Positions 9,243 to 19,246 are shown, counted from the first letter of the stretch. The stretch is 64,000 bases of DNA from Paenibacillus sp. PvR098 (GCF_017833255.1 NZ_JAFIBU010000001.1:248001-312000); one strand, 5' to 3'. Notes: generated from the sequence alone by a model not told the origin. Numbers and translations are program-made.

Positions 9243-10022
9243 ATGAATGAGAACATTTATGCCCACTTTCATCCGGATGAGCATCGCTTTGTGGACAAAG
9301 CGGCTGAATGGGTGGAGCGGGCGGAGCAACATGCTGTTAAACTTACCGATTTTTTGGACCCTCGCCAAGCCTTTATCGTGACGACGCTGATCAACCGAAG
9401 TGCAGACGTTCAGGTGCGTTTTGAAGGAGGTCATCCGGGAGCCGAGCGCAAACGCGCATGCATTGCCCCCGATTATCGTGTATTGGATGAAGAGGACATG
9501 GGCATTCAATTGATTGAGGTGACTTCTCCCGATGAGAAGCTGCAGGAGCTCGACCATGGGGATTATATGGGTGCGATCCTTGGGCTTGGCATCAAGCGCG
9601 ATAAGGTCGGCGATATTTATGTTCGCCCGGACGGCTGCCATTTTCTTGTTGCTGCCGAGGTTGCCGATTATATGCGGCTCAACTTGAGCGCGGTTCATCG
9701 CGTTCATGTGCAAACCGAGCTTTTGCCTTTGGAGCGGCTGGTGAGTACAGAGGTCAAACTGGACGAGATGAGCTTGTCGGTCGCTTCGCTTCGCCTGGAC
9801 GGTATTGTCAGCGATGTATATCGGCTGAGCCGTGCCAAAGTGCTGATTCCGATTAAAGCGGGACGCTGTAAGGTGAACTGGAAACAGGTGGAAGATCCGA
9901 GTAAGCAGCTGAAGGAGGGGGACGTCATATCTCTGCAAGGCTTCGGACGCTTCAAGCTGCTTGAGGTGGAGGGCGTGACCAAAAAGGGGAGGTATCGCTT
10001 GAAAATCGGCAAATATGCATAA
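9243..10022 (+). CDS. ylmH: RNA-binding S4-domain protein YlmH
   Basis: YlmH has an N-terminal domain of about 170 residues and a C-terminal S4 RNA-binding domain (LRLDGIVSDVYRLSRAKVL then VKGxx-type NWKQVEDPSKQLKEGDVIS). YlmH homologues have been tied to rescue of stalled 50S-peptidyl-tRNA in Bacillota. ATG 9243 follows AAGGAG at a slightly long distance. The motif FEGGHPGAERKRACIAPDY is characteristic of the family. The last codons form the 5' arm of a terminator, so the operon may partly end here before divIVA. Confidence 0.92.
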   Translation: MNENIYAHFHPDEHRFVDKAAEWVERAEQHAVKLTDFLDPRQAFIVTTLINRSADVQVRFEGGHPGAERKRACIAPDYRVLDEEDMGIQLIEVTSPDEKLQELDHGDYMGAILGLGIKRDKVGDIYVRPDGCHFLVAAEVADYMRLNLSAVHRVHVQTELLPLERLVSTEVKLDEMSLSVASLRLDGIVSDVYRLSRAKVLIPIKAGRCKVNWKQVEDPSKQLKEGDVISLQGFGRFKLLEVEGVTKKGRYRLKIGKYA

Positions 10023-10036
10023 ATGCCGATTTTTTT
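10002..10036 (+). terminator. Terminator built into the 3' end of ylmH
   Basis: AAATCGGCA inside the last ylmH codons pairs with TGCCGATTT right after the stop codon, followed by a T run to 10036. Stop codon and loop coincide, so translating ribosomes could influence termination. Confidence 0.8.
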
Positions 10037-10121
10037 ATTTGCAATTGCAGGAAAATGCAGGCTATTGTCGAATATAGCAATACGTGCTAGCTTGGTTGCT
10101 AAATTTGCAGGAGGTGCAGCA

Positions 10122-10601
10122 ATGGCTTTAACCCCGCTCGACATACATAACAAAGAGTTCAGACGTTCTTTCCGCGGATACGATGAAGATGAAGTCAATG
10201 AGTTTTTGGATCAGGTGATCAAGGATTACGAAGTGTTAATCCGTGAAAATAAAGAATTCCAGAATCAGTTGAACACTATTCAAGAGCGGCTGGATCATTT
10301 TTCTAACATTGAAGAAACATTAAGCAGGACGATCATCGTCGCACAGGAAGCCGCCGATGAAGTAAAGACGAATGCGAAGAAAGAAGCGCAGCTCATCATT
10401 AAGGAAGCGGAGAAGAACGCAGACCGCATTATTAATGATTCGCTCGTGAAGACACGCAAAATTGCCGTGGAAATGGAAGAACTGAAGAAACAGGCTTCGA
10501 TTTACCGTACTCGCTTCCGTACCCTGATTGAAGCGCAGCTGGAGCTGTTGAGTAAAGAAGACTGGAGTTCTCTTGAGCGCACTGAGGTGGAGCAGCCTTA
10601 A
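10122..10601 (+). CDS. divIVA: Septum-site/pole protein DivIVA
   Basis: Coiled-coil protein that binds negatively curved membrane at division sites and poles and recruits Min proteins and, in sporulation, RacA. The real start is ATG 10122, after GGAGGTG, giving the family N-terminus MALTPLDIHNKEFRRSFRGY with the membrane-inserting loop; the open frame extends to 10023 without conserved sequence. A long charged coiled coil covers residues 25-140. At 159 residues it resembles other Bacillales DivIVA. A promoter in the 85-base gap is possible (TTGCAA, then TATTGT with an 18-base spacer), but weak. Confidence 0.95.
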   Translation: MALTPLDIHNKEFRRSFRGYDEDEVNEFLDQVIKDYEVLIRENKEFQNQLNTIQERLDHFSNIEETLSRTIIVAQEAADEVKTNAKKEAQLIIKEAEKNADRIINDSLVKTRKIAVEMEELKKQASIYRTRFRTLIEAQLELLSKEDWSSLERTEVEQP

Positions 10602-10676
10602 TCTATAAGGACTGCTTGGAATAAAGCGGTTGTACTTGGGTATATGCTTGTATTGAGCACAGCATATACAGGAAAG

Positions 10677-10705
10677 TTGACGCCGCAGTTTATTTCCGCT
10701 ATACT
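10677..10705 (+). promoter_or_regulatory. Sigma-A promoter of the ileS leader
   Basis: TTGACG and TATACT are separated by exactly 17 bases. The start point would fall about 10-15 bases before the first T-box helix. Confidence 0.8.
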
Positions 10706-10721
10706 CCACTATAAGTTTACA

Positions 10722-11012
10722 TAAGCAAAAGCGACGATTGGGACGAGTACTTGGCGTCAGGCTGAAGTCAGCGAACCGGGGGTTGGTGGGAGCCCGGACC
10801 TCAGCGGCGAAGGAAAATCACCCAGGAGCATCTCTTGAACCCCTATGAAGTAAAGAGCATCGGCTGATCCCGTTACCGATCATGGAGCGAAGACGCTTCG
10901 ATAAAAGCGGGCTTGAATTGATTCAGGCCGATGCCTTTATCTGGTTGCCGTCTTAATTTGGGTGGTACCGCGAGACTTCTCGTCCCTTAGATAGGGATAA
11001 GAAGTCTTTTTT
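10722..11012 (+). ncRNA. Isoleucine T-box leader of ileS
   Basis: T-box riboswitch that senses uncharged tRNA-Ile. The stem I region contains GAGTA, GCGAACCGGGG and the specifier stretch GAGCATCTCTTGAAC, in which ATC is the isoleucine codon. The T-box sequence TTTGGGTGGTACCGCG is at 10957-10972. The terminator (AGACTTCT paired with AGAAGTCT around an inner TCCC/AGGG helix, then T run) is at 10972-11012. Uncharged tRNA-Ile would stabilise the antiterminator and switch on ileS. Confidence 0.95.
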
Positions 11013-11042
11013 GTGTTTATATCAAGTAAGGAGTGAATGAGC

Positions 11043-13811
11043 ATGGATTATGGCAAAACATTAAACCTGCTACAGACTGATTTTCCGATGCGCGGAAACC
11101 TGCCGCAGGCTGAACCGAAGATGCAGCAGCACTGGGAAGAAATTGATATCTATAGGATGGTTCAAGAAAGCCGCAAAGGCAAACCGAAATTTATTTTGCA
11201 CGATGGCCCACCGTATGCGAACGGCGATATTCATATCGGACACGCGCTGAATAAGGTCATAAAGGACATCATCGTCCGTTTTAAAACGATGCAGGGCTAT
11301 GACGCGCCTTATGTGCCTGGCTGGGATACGCATGGACTGCCGATTGAACAGGCCATTGCTAACGGCGGCAAGGTAGACCGCAAGAAGATGAGCGTGCCGG
11401 AGTTTCGCGATTATTGTAAAGCCTATGCCTTGGAGTGGGTAGAGAAACAGAAGACTCAATTCAAGCGTCTATCCATCCGTGGGGACTGGAATAACCCGTA
11501 TGTGACGCTTCAGCCGAAGTATGAAGCACAGCAAATCCGTGTTTTCGGGGGAATGGTGAATAAAGGCTACATCTACAAAGGACTGAAGCCTGTCTATTGG
11601 TCCCCGTCATCCGAAAGCGCACTGGCAGAAGCAGAGATCGAGTACAAGGACAAAACGTCTTCTTCGATCTACGTCGCTTTTGGCGTGAAGGACGGCAAGG
11701 GCAAGCTGCCTGAGGATGCTTCCATCGTCATCTGGACCACAACGCCATGGACACTGCCGGCTAACCTGGGCATTAGCCTGCATCCGGAATTCGATTATGC
11801 TTTAGTGGAGACTGGCGGTAAGAAATATGTGCTGGCGCAAGGGTTGCTGGAAGCGGCATCCAAAGAAATCGGCTGGACGGATGTCAAGGTATTGTCCACA
11901 ATGAAGGGAAGCGAGCTGGAGCACGTACTCTGCCAGCATCCGTTCTATGATCGTACGTCGCTCGTGATGGTTGGCGAGCATGTGACGCTCGATGCGGGTA
12001 CCGGCTGCGTACACACGGCACCGGGTCACGGTGAGGATGACTTTGTGATCGGGCAAAAATACGATCTCGGCGTGCTTTGTCCTGTTGATGATCAAGGGCA
12101 TTTTACGGCGGAAGCCCCGGGCTTTGAAGGAATGTTCTACGACAAAGGAAATAAGGTCATCACGGAGAAACTGCAGGAATCTGGACATCTGCTCCATATG
12201 AACATGATTCAGCACCAGTATCCTCACGATTGGCGGACGAAAAAGCCAGTCATTTTCCGTGCTACGGAACAATGGTTTGCTTCCGTTGACGGCTTCCGGC
12301 AGGCCATGCTGGATGAAATCAAGCGGCTCCGCTGGACGCCGGAGTGGGGCGAAACCCGTCTGCATAACATGATTGCCGACCGTGGGGACTGGTGTATTTC
12401 GCGCCAACGCGCTTGGGGAGTTCCGATTCCGATCTTCTACTGCCGAAGCTGTAACGAGCCTCTCGTTAACGAAGCGACGATCGAGCACGTAGCATTGATT
12501 TTCGAACAGGAAGGCTCTAATGCCTGGTTCTTGAAGGATGAGAAAGAGCTGCTTCCAGGCGGTACGGTTTGTCCGAAATGCGGGAACGATCATTTCCGTA
12601 AGGAAACGGACATTATGGACGTCTGGTTTGACTCCGGCTCCAGCCATTCCGCTGTGCTGGAAACCCGCGAGGAGCTGCAGTGGCCGGCGGATTTGTATCT
12701 GGAAGGCTCGGACCAATACCGCGGCTGGTTCAACTCATCGTTGATTACCGGCGTGGCCGTTAAGGGCACTGCGCCTTACAAAGGAATTTTGAGCCATGGC
12801 TTTACTCTGGACGGCGAAGGCCGCAAGATGTCCAAATCGCTTGGCAACACGGTAGATCCGAACCAGGTCTCCAACAAGCTCGGTGCCGATATCTTGCGTC
12901 TATGGGTGTCTTCTACGGATTACCAGTCGGACGTGCGCATCTCGGATAATATCCTGAATCAGACATCCGAAGGGTACCGCAAAATCCGCAATACGCTGCG
13001 ATTCTTGCTTGGGAACCTATACGACTTCACCCCGGCGACGGATCGCGTGAGCGTGGATCAGATGAACGAGCTCGACCGGTATGCGATGGTGCGCTTGCAC
13101 CGGATGACAGACCGTGTCATTGAGGCATATGACAATTACGAGTTCCATGTTGTCTATCAAGCGGTGCACCATTTCTGCGCAGTAGAGATGAGCGCCTTCT
13201 ATCTGGATATCCTGAAGGACCGTCTTTATGCGAGCACGCCGGAGGACCTGGAAAGAAGAGCGGCGCAAACCGTATTATATGATGCCCTCACGGCAATAAC
13301 TAAACTGATTGCTCCCATTTTGCCGCATACGGCGGATGAGGTCTGGAACTATATCCCCGGAACCGAGCTGCCAAGCGTACAAGTTGCGGATCTGCCGCAG
13401 GTGGACAGCCGCTTGTTTGACAGCCAGTTGGAAGAGAAATGGGAGAAATTCACGGAGCTTCGCGACGATGTGCTGAAGTCACTTGAGGAAGCGCGGAAGG
13501 CGAAGCTGATCGGAAATTCGCTCAGTGCTGCCGTTCATTTGTACCCTGATCAGGAGACGCTGCAGTTCTTAAATGGATTTGATCGGCTTGACTTGCTGTT
13601 TATCGTGTCGGCAGTACATGTACACGAGGCTGGTGCATCAGTACCCGAAGGCGCTCATTCCTATAAAGGAATGTCGGTAAACATCGAAGTGGCCGAGGGA
13701 GAGAAATGCGAACGCTGCTGGATCGTTACACCGGAGGTCGGCCACAATGAAACGCATCCGACGCTGTGCAAGCGTTGTTCAGAGGTTATGGTGTCCGGCG
13801 CAAACGAGTAA
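11043..13811 (+). CDS. ileS: Isoleucyl-tRNA synthetase
   Basis: Class I aminoacyl-tRNA synthetase that charges tRNA-Ile and edits valine. ATG 11043 is preferred over ATG 11037 because the Shine-Dalgarno TAAGGAG is 9 bases from it and homologues begin MDY/MDF. HIGH is at residues 64-67 ([11 protein letters not shown]) and KMSKS at about 595-599. The editing CP1 domain includes [11 protein letters not shown] and [14 protein letters not shown]. The C-terminal zinc ribbon (CERCW ... CKRC) is present, typical of the bacterial-type enzyme. The length is 922 residues. A T-box controls it. Confidence 0.98.
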   Translation: MDYGKTLNLLQTDFPMRGNLPQAEPKMQQHWEEIDIYRMVQESRKGKPKFILHDGPPYANGDIHIGHALNKVIKDIIVRFKTMQGYDAPYVPGWDTHGLPIEQAIANGGKVDRKKMSVPEFRDYCKAYALEWVEKQKTQFKRLSIRGDWNNPYVTLQPKYEAQQIRVFGGMVNKGYIYKGLKPVYWSPSSESALAEAEIEYKDKTSSSIYVAFGVKDGKGKLPEDASIVIWTTTPWTLPANLGISLHPEFDYALVETGGKKYVLAQGLLEAASKEIGWTDVKVLSTMKGSELEHVLCQHPFYDRTSLVMVGEHVTLDAGTGCVHTAPGHGEDDFVIGQKYDLGVLCPVDDQGHFTAEAPGFEGMFYDKGNKVITEKLQESGHLLHMNMIQHQYPHDWRTKKPVIFRATEQWFASVDGFRQAMLDEIKRLRWTPEWGETRLHNMIADRGDWCISRQRAWGVPIPIFYCRSCNEPLVNEATIEHVALIFEQEGSNAWFLKDEKELLPGGTVCPKCGNDHFRKETDIMDVWFDSGSSHSAVLETREELQWPADLYLEGSDQYRGWFNSSLITGVAVKGTAPYKGILSHGFTLDGEGRKMSKSLGNTVDPNQVSNKLGADILRLWVSSTDYQSDVRISDNILNQTSEGYRKIRNTLRFLLGNLYDFTPATDRVSVDQMNELDRYAMVRLHRMTDRVIEAYDNYEFHVVYQAVHHFCAVEMSAFYLDILKDRLYASTPEDLERRAAQTVLYDALTAITKLIAPILPHTADEVWNYIPGTELPSVQVADLPQVDSRLFDSQLEEKWEKFTELRDDVLKSLEEARKAKLIGNSLSAAVHLYPDQETLQFLNGFDRLDLLFIVSAVHVHEAGASVPEGAHSYKGMSVNIEVAEGEKCERCWIVTPEVGHNETHPTLCKRCSEVMVSGANE

Positions 13812-13814
13812 AAG

Positions 13815-13866
13815 AAAAAACGAGCTGATCCATGGGACTTAATCCAAGGAAAAGCTCGTTATTTCT
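13815..13866. terminator. Bidirectional terminator between ileS and yteA
   Basis: AACGAGCT (13819-13826) and AGCTCGTT (13853-13860) form a stem with a long loop. On the minus strand it is followed by a clear T run, so it mainly serves yteA; it may also stop ileS transcripts. Confidence 0.65.
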
Positions 13867-14629
13867 AAGACATATGTTCGTCTTCTATATTTAGTTCGGG
13901 TTCGAGCAGACCGTATCCTTCGCCGCTGCGCATATAGTCCTTGTAAGCTTTATTCCGGACTACAGTCACATGCTGACCGTAGATGTCCGTGGCCAAAAAG
14001 CTTTCGAAAGGTTCTACGTAACCGACGGTTTCATCCGCTTCAATTTCCATTTCGTTATAGCTGTCCGATTCATTAGGATTTTCTGCCATCGCAGGGGAGT
14101 TAGATGTGCCCCAGCTTTCTACAATTTGCCAGGCATCTTCACCGTCGAATTGATTTTGCTCGGGAAGTTCGTCAAGGCTGGTTCGCCCGAATGGAGGAGC
14201 CAGCAACTGCTCCTCTACGGGACGCCGGTCGGAAGAGTGCGGGTCGGGTACGTGTTCAACGCAGTAAGCCGCAGTAGGGACCGCCTGGAGACGTTCGAAG
14301 GGAATAGGCGTGCCGCAGTTTCGGCACACGCCGTAAGTTCCGTCCTCGATACGCTGGAGCGCCTCATTGGCATCAGCTAGATGGCGTTCGGCGTTCTCGT
14401 TCAGCGCAATATCTTTGCCGCGCTCGAACATCTCGGTACCCAAATCAGCGGGATGATTGTCATTGGTGGACAGCTCACCGGTTTGAACACGCATCGAGTC
14501 GCCTAAACCGAAATGATCGCCATCTTTTAAATGCTCTTCGAGCCAACGTTTTTCTTCGCGCAGCGTGTCAGTCAGTTGTTTAAGCTGCTGCACTGTAAGC
14601 GAATGGGATGGTAATGGTCCGATCGTCAT
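13865..14629 (-). CDS. yteA: YteA family TraR/DksA-type zinc-finger protein
   Basis: Member of the YteA/general-stress-protein-16O-like family with a DksA/TraR zinc finger; the role in Bacillota is not settled. ATG at 14629 follows AAAGGAGG, and the ten upstream in-frame residues are dismissed. The N-terminal coiled coil is followed by LSTNDNHPADLGTEMFERG and the zinc-finger region YGVCRNCGTPIPFERL ... YCVEH, in which the last ligand is His. The C-terminal half is acidic with a conserved IVESWGTSNSP patch. The length is 254 residues. It is convergent with ileS. Confidence 0.9.
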   Translation of the reverse strand: MTIGPLPSHSLTVQQLKQLTDTLREEKRWLEEHLKDGDHFGLGDSMRVQTGELSTNDNHPADLGTEMFERGKDIALNENAERHLADANEALQRIEDGTYGVCRNCGTPIPFERLQAVPTAAYCVEHVPDPHSSDRRPVEEQLLAPPFGRTSLDELPEQNQFDGEDAWQIVESWGTSNSPAMAENPNESDSYNEMEIEADETVGYVEPFESFLATDIYGQHVTVVRNKAYKDYMRSGEGYGLLEPELNIEDEHMS

Positions 14630-14741
14630 AGAGTACGCCTCCTTTTTCACATATCGCAAGTGATGTTATTTTTCACGGTCCCGGCTGTTCTTAGGCAAGG
14701 GAATCGTTGTTAGTAGGGAAACGGATAAAGGAGCTGTTACG

Positions 14742-15263
14742 TTGAAATATTACATTTACGCGTTGATCGTACTGCTGCTGGATCAAGTAACCAAATGGTT
14801 CATCGTTACCGAAATGACGCTGGGAGAAATCCGTCCGGTAATCGGAGAATTTTTTCAGATTACGTCGCACCGGAACCGCGGCGCTGCCTTTGGCATATTG
14901 CAGGATCAGCGTTGGTTTTTTATCGTAATCACGATTGCCGTAGCGGTTGGTGTCGTTTGGTACTTGCAAAAGACTTTAAAGGAAGGCAAAAAGCTGCTGC
15001 CCTTGGCTTTAAGCTTATTGCTTGGCGGCGCACTGGGCAATTTTATAGATCGCGCTTTGTTCGGTGAAGTGGTCGATTTTTTAATGTTCCGTTTTCAATT
15101 TAACTGGTTCGGCACTCCTGTAGATTATACGTATCCCATTTTTAATGTGGCCGATATGGCCATTGTGATCGGCGTTGGTTTGATCTTCGTGGATTCGTTC
15201 ATCAGCTGGCGTCAAGAAAGCAAACAGCAGGCACAAAGCAACACGGAAGGCGGAGATCTGTAA
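14742..15263 (+). CDS. lspA: Lipoprotein signal peptidase (signal peptidase II)
   Basis: Membrane aspartyl protease that cleaves prolipoprotein signal peptides after diacylglyceryl transfer. TTG 14742 is preceded by AAAGGAGC. Four hydrophobic helices are visible. The two catalytic aspartates lie in NFIDRALFGEVVDFL and FNVADMAIVIGV. The HRNRGAAFGIL loop is the conserved first motif. The length of 173 residues is slightly above B. subtilis LspA because of a polar C-terminal tail. It overlaps functionally with many lipoproteins in the window (for example yclQ). rluD starts 3 bases after the stop. Confidence 0.97.
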   Translation: MKYYIYALIVLLLDQVTKWFIVTEMTLGEIRPVIGEFFQITSHRNRGAAFGILQDQRWFFIVITIAVAVGVVWYLQKTLKEGKKLLPLALSLLLGGALGNFIDRALFGEVVDFLMFRFQFNWFGTPVDYTYPIFNVADMAIVIGVGLIFVDSFISWRQESKQQAQSNTEGGDL

Positions 15264-15266
15264 GTC

Positions 15267-16217
15267 ATGAGCATAGAGGAAGAGCGTGAAGCTTCAGACA
15301 ACCGGTTTGAATGGATTACCGAGACGGAAGAAGCGGGAGAGAGAATAGATAAGTTCCTGACGGAAATGCTGGAGGAAGAGGTATCCCGTACGCAGGTGCA
15401 GCAGTGGGTTAAAGACGGACATGTAACCGTAAACGGGCGAAGTGTTAAGCCCAATTACAAATTGTCAGATGGGGACAACCTTGTGCTGGTGATACCGGAG
15501 CCTGAGGAGCTGGAGCTTGCCCCTGAGGCTATCCCGATCGAAGTCGTCTACGAAGATTCGGATGTAATTGTGGTCAACAAGCCGCGCGGGATGGTTGTGC
15601 ATCCGGCTCCGGGACATTCGGGTGGGACGCTGGTAAATGCGCTTCTGCATCATTGTAAGGACTTATCGGGGATTAACGGAGTAATGCGTCCGGGGATCGT
15701 TCATCGAATCGATAAAGATACATCCGGCCTTCTGATGGCGGCCAAGAATGATTTGGCGCACAACGGTCTTGCCGAGCAGTTGAAAGCTCATACAGTGAAT
15801 CGTAAATACTTTGCTCTCGTTCATGGTAACGTTCCTCACGATAACGGTACGGTTGATGCTCCGATCGGCCGTGATCCGAAGGACAGAAAGCTGTACACGG
15901 TTACAGAGCGAAACAGCAAGCATGCGATCACTCACTTTGTAGTCTTAGAACGCTTAGAGGATTACACGCTGCTTGAGCTGAAGCTGGAAACGGGGAGAAC
16001 ACACCAAATTCGGGTGCATATGAAGTTTATCGGTCACCCGCTGGTGGGCGATCCGGCCTACGGGCCTTCGAAAAGCAAGGGAGTCCTTATGGAGGGACAA
16101 GCGCTTCATGCCGCTGTGCTAGGTTTCGAGCATCCGCGGACAGGCGAATCGCTGCAGTTCGAAGCTCCGATGCCGGAGGATATGCTGAGATTACTGGAAG
16201 TTTTAAAAACAAGGTAG
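15267..16217 (+). CDS. rluD: RluA/RluD-family pseudouridine synthase
   Basis: Converts specific uridines of RNA (probably 23S rRNA) to pseudouridine. An N-terminal S4 domain (RIDKFLTEMLEEEVSRTQVQ, VKDGHVTVNGR) is followed by the catalytic domain with HRIDKDTSGLLM, whose Asp is the catalytic residue, and GRTHQIRVHMKFIGHPLVGD. ATG 15267 is 3 bases after lspA, with GGCGGAG inside the lspA end serving as Shine-Dalgarno. The 316-residue length and lspA-ylyB-like arrangement match B. subtilis YlyB. The exact target base cannot be read from sequence. Confidence 0.93.
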   Translation: MSIEEEREASDNRFEWITETEEAGERIDKFLTEMLEEEVSRTQVQQWVKDGHVTVNGRSVKPNYKLSDGDNLVLVIPEPEELELAPEAIPIEVVYEDSDVIVVNKPRGMVVHPAPGHSGGTLVNALLHHCKDLSGINGVMRPGIVHRIDKDTSGLLMAAKNDLAHNGLAEQLKAHTVNRKYFALVHGNVPHDNGTVDAPIGRDPKDRKLYTVTERNSKHAITHFVVLERLEDYTLLELKLETGRTHQIRVHMKFIGHPLVGDPAYGPSKSKGVLMEGQALHAAVLGFEHPRTGESLQFEAPMPEDMLRLLEVLKTR

Positions 16218-16233
16218 GGGAAGAGAAACGGAC

Positions 16234-17400
16234 ATGGAGCACTTAGAGCGCTTAATTAATCCGAGAGTCAAAGACATTCAAATATCCGGTATTCGCAAAA
16301 TATCCAATCTCGTGGCGACCTATAAGGATGCGATTACGCTTACGATCGGACAACCCGATTTTCCGACGCCCGAGCATATATTACGGTCCGCTGAGCAGGC
16401 TATTGCTGACCACCGGACTACATATACGCCGAATCCGGGAATCCTTGAGCTAAGACAGGCGGCTAGTAGATTTGTGGAGCAAAAGTACGGTCTGAAGTAC
16501 GGCGCAGCAGATGAAATCATTGTGACCACAGGCGCGAGTCAAGCGCTTGATATTACGCTTCGTACGATTCTGGACGAGGGAAGCGAGGTCATCCTGCCCG
16601 GGCCGATTTATCCGGGATACGAGCCTTTGGTTCGCCTTTGCGGCGGCGTTCCTGTGTATGTGGATACACGGGCTAATGGCTTCAAGCTGACTGCGGAGCT
16701 CCTTGAGCCGCATTTGACAGAAAAAACACGCTGCATCATTTTGTGTTATCCATCCAATCCGACGGGGCGCATACTATCTGAAGCAGAGCTGTCGGAAATG
16801 GCCCAGCTGCTTGCACAGAGAAATATTTTTGTCATATCTGATGAAATCTATAGTGAGCTGATTTACGACGCTCCACATCAGTCGATTGCCACATTATCGG
16901 GGATGCGGGACAAGACCATCGTAATTAATGGCTTGTCCAAATCCCATTCGATGACCGGCTGGCGTATCGGCTTTACGCTCGCCCCGGCTTATTTATCTCA
17001 ACACATGGTCAAGGTACATCAATATAATGTCACCTGCGCCAGTTCAATCAGTCAGTATGCGGCACTTGAAGCGCTGACCTCAGGGATAGACGATGCCCGG
17101 CCGATGAAAGAAGAATACCGGAAGCGCCGCGATTACGTGTACGACCGGCTGATCGATATGGAATTTGAACTGGATAAGCCGGAAGGCGCGTTTTATTTAT
17201 TTCCTTCGATCGAGCGGTTTGGATTGTCATCCATGGAATTCACGATGAAGCTGCTGGAAGAGCAGCGTGTTGCTGTTGTTCCAGGCGATGCTTTCTCCAT
17301 TTATGGTGAAGGGTATATCCGTATTTCCTACGCGTACGGTATGGGAGTTCTGGAGCAGGCGATGGAACGGCTGGAAGCATTCGTTAAGAAACAAGGTTGA
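16234..17400 (+). CDS. patA: PLP aminotransferase, PatA-type (N-acetyl-LL-diaminopimelate aminotransferase)
   Basis: Class I/II aminotransferase closely resembling B. subtilis PatA, assigned to the transamination step of the acetylated lysine/diaminopimelate branch. Family landmarks are SGIRKISNLVATYKDAITLT, TIGQPDFPTPEH, GASQALDITLRTIL, PGPIYPGYEPL, YPSNPTG and the PLP lysine in NGLSKSHSMTGWRIGF. The length is 388 residues. The other acetyl-branch enzymes dapH and dapL are encoded 6 kb downstream on the other strand. It starts 16 bases after rluD and ends the run at a terminator. Confidence 0.88.
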   Translation: MEHLERLINPRVKDIQISGIRKISNLVATYKDAITLTIGQPDFPTPEHILRSAEQAIADHRTTYTPNPGILELRQAASRFVEQKYGLKYGAADEIIVTTGASQALDITLRTILDEGSEVILPGPIYPGYEPLVRLCGGVPVYVDTRANGFKLTAELLEPHLTEKTRCIILCYPSNPTGRILSEAELSEMAQLLAQRNIFVISDEIYSELIYDAPHQSIATLSGMRDKTIVINGLSKSHSMTGWRIGFTLAPAYLSQHMVKVHQYNVTCASSISQYAALEALTSGIDDARPMKEEYRKRRDYVYDRLIDMEFELDKPEGAFYLFPSIERFGLSSMEFTMKLLEEQRVAVVPGDAFSIYGEGYIRISYAYGMGVLEQAMERLEAFVKKQG

Positions 17401-17424
17401 TAAGACTGCAATAAAGGTTATTTG

Positions 17425-17467
17425 AGCCCCGTAATCGCTGAATGAGCGTTGTTACGGGGCTTTTCAT
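17425..17467 (+). terminator. Terminator after patA
   Basis: GCCCCGTAA pairs with TTACGGGGC, with an inner CGCT/AGCG helix, followed by TTTT. Confidence 0.85.
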
Positions 17468-17476
17468 TTCAAGCAA

Positions 17477-17505
17477 TTGACAATGATAATCATTTTCATT
17501 AATAT
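17477..17505 (+). promoter_or_regulatory. Sigma-A promoter overlapped by a Fur box (btr)
   Basis: TTGACA (17477-17482), a 17-base spacer and TAATAT (17500-17505) make a near-consensus promoter. The spacer is almost entirely the Fur-box core AATGATAATCATTTTCATT. Fe-Fur binding would block polymerase directly, so the regulator gene downstream should be iron-repressed. Confidence 0.88.
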
Positions 17506-17549
17506 AAAACAATGATATAAGCTGAAAAGAAGGGACGCGTTTGTAACCT

Positions 17550-19106
17550 ATGAACCATACTCGAGAGTCTTCTTTGCACTATTTGAACACGGAGGAGCTT
17601 AATGTAGAGAGCCTGCACAGCATGGAGCTTCCAGAGAGTGATGATCCTATGTTCGGATTCGTGATGAAAGAAAGCGTGAAGGTGAGCCTGGAATCGGAAA
17701 CCAAACGACGGGCAGGTAAAGTATTGAGCGGAGAATTATTTTTCATACCTCCTAACTGCCGATGTATGATTGAAAATAATGAAGGCGGAGCTTCTCAAGT
17801 CATTATCATTCGATTTCGTAGTGAGCGGAGCACCTTATCCATAATACAGCCATCGGTACAAAAATTCAGGATGTCCGATGAATTTCGCCTATACAGCTTT
17901 CGGATGCCGCAAATACGCAGCTGGATTCAGGATTTCATGAGTGATTGCGGACATGATGAACCTGTGCTTTATTACCAACTGCAATCGCATTTGTATGCCA
18001 TGGCTTCCGCGTTTATATTGTCTATACAAAAATCAGGGGCCGTGGATGACGATCTGATCGATTACGTCGAACAAACGAAGCTATATATGCTGGAGCAGTA
18101 TTACGCATCAATGGATATCGAAGAGATCGCCCGTTTGTCAGGGTTAAGCCCAAATCGCTTTTATCAGTCTTTCAGAAGACATACCGGGCTTAGCCCGCAT
18201 AAATTTATTACCACCATCAGGCTGAATGCTTCATTATGCTTGTTGTCTAATACCCCTTCATCTGTTATGGATGTGGCTCATTCGGTAGGATATTCGGATG
18301 AGTTATACTTTAGCAGGTTGTTCAAAAAGCATATGGGGATGTCTCCAACAGAATATGCGGCAAGCGCCAGAATCCGAATTGCCAATCTATCTCCTGTTTT
18401 TCAGGGCGATCTATCTGTTCTGGGAATTACCCCCAAGCTTACTTTGAGAAGAGGCTGGTCAGATTATCAGGAGAAATATGTGCATCAGATTGCGAGCTGC
18501 AAGCCGGAGCTTATTTTAACGTCGCCCATACCGGAAGACCTGTATCGGCGATTATCGCAGATCGCTCCAGTCGTCATGCTTCATTGGAAAGGGATGTCGT
18601 GGAAGGAGCGACTGCTGAATATCAGCCAAACTCTTGGGCTGTCGACCGTTGCCGAGCGTTGGTTATCTTATTTTGACATGAAGGTGGAGAACGCGCGATT
18701 TCACATTCGCCGGCAGCTGGGGAACGAACCTTTTTTATTGGTTGGCACATTCGAAGATCAGTACCGGGTGTTCGGGATGCAGCACAAAAAAATGAGAGAT
18801 TTGTTCTATGATGACCTGCAGGTTACACCGCCGGCCCGAGCTGGTGAGGTAAGCTTCCTTAAGGTCATGACGCTCAGCGAGGTGGCCTCTTTGGACTGTA
18901 ATAATGTACTGTTTCTGGTGCCTACTACGGCCTCAGAACAATTTTGTGTAAAGCTGGAGGAAGACTGGCGGAGATTAAAACGAAACCGACAGGATAAACA
19001 TTGTCTTTTCATTCGTTATGATGAACCGCTGCTGTACAATCCATCCATGCATGAAAGCTTGCTTGATCAAACCGTCAATCAACTGCTGCTAACCGCGAGC
19101 AAATGA
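17550..19106 (+). CDS. btr: Btr-like AraC regulator fused to a siderophore-binding domain
   Basis: Transcription activator of iron uptake. Domains in order: N-terminal cupin-like region (1-170), AraC/XylS double helix-turn-helix (about 175-275, with MDIEEIARLSGLSPNRFYQS and MDVAHSVGYSDELYFSRLFK), and a periplasmic-binding-protein-like domain of the FeuA/FhuD type (about 280-518, with ELILTSPIPEDLYRRLSQIA). B. subtilis Btr (YbbB) has the same fusion and senses bacillibactin through it. Here the ligand is unknown. ATG 17550 is used because an upstream TTG runs straight into a stop. The gene is preceded by a Fur-box promoter and followed by an importer operon, which it probably activates. Confidence 0.85.
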   Translation: MNHTRESSLHYLNTEELNVESLHSMELPESDDPMFGFVMKESVKVSLESETKRRAGKVLSGELFFIPPNCRCMIENNEGGASQVIIIRFRSERSTLSIIQPSVQKFRMSDEFRLYSFRMPQIRSWIQDFMSDCGHDEPVLYYQLQSHLYAMASAFILSIQKSGAVDDDLIDYVEQTKLYMLEQYYASMDIEEIARLSGLSPNRFYQSFRRHTGLSPHKFITTIRLNASLCLLSNTPSSVMDVAHSVGYSDELYFSRLFKKHMGMSPTEYAASARIRIANLSPVFQGDLSVLGITPKLTLRRGWSDYQEKYVHQIASCKPELILTSPIPEDLYRRLSQIAPVVMLHWKGMSWKERLLNISQTLGLSTVAERWLSYFDMKVENARFHIRRQLGNEPFLLVGTFEDQYRVFGMQHKKMRDLFYDDLQVTPPARAGEVSFLKVMTLSEVASLDCNNVLFLVPTTASEQFCVKLEEDWRRLKRNRQDKHCLFIRYDEPLLYNPSMHESLLDQTVNQLLLTASK

Positions 19107-19175
19107 GAAAAAGTCCATACGTAAAATAAGGAATGTCCATTCAAGTGACTGAGAATTTGTGTAAAATAGATAAAG

Positions 19176-19192
19176 GTGATAATGATTATCAC
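19176..19192 (+). promoter_or_regulatory. Fur box 1 before yclN
   Basis: GTGATAATGATTATCAC is a perfect palindrome around one central base and matches the Fur consensus. GATAAT within it may also be a -10 element with TTTGTG 16 bases upstream. Confidence 0.85.
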
Positions 19193-19246
19193 TGTATCGC
19201 ATGCTCGTATCAATCAAATGTTATAGGGGCATGAACGGGAGGATTG

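Noticed and set aside
9240..9938. 232-codon minus-strand frame opposite ylmH
   Set aside because: Antisense shadow of a clear gene; composition is not protein-like.
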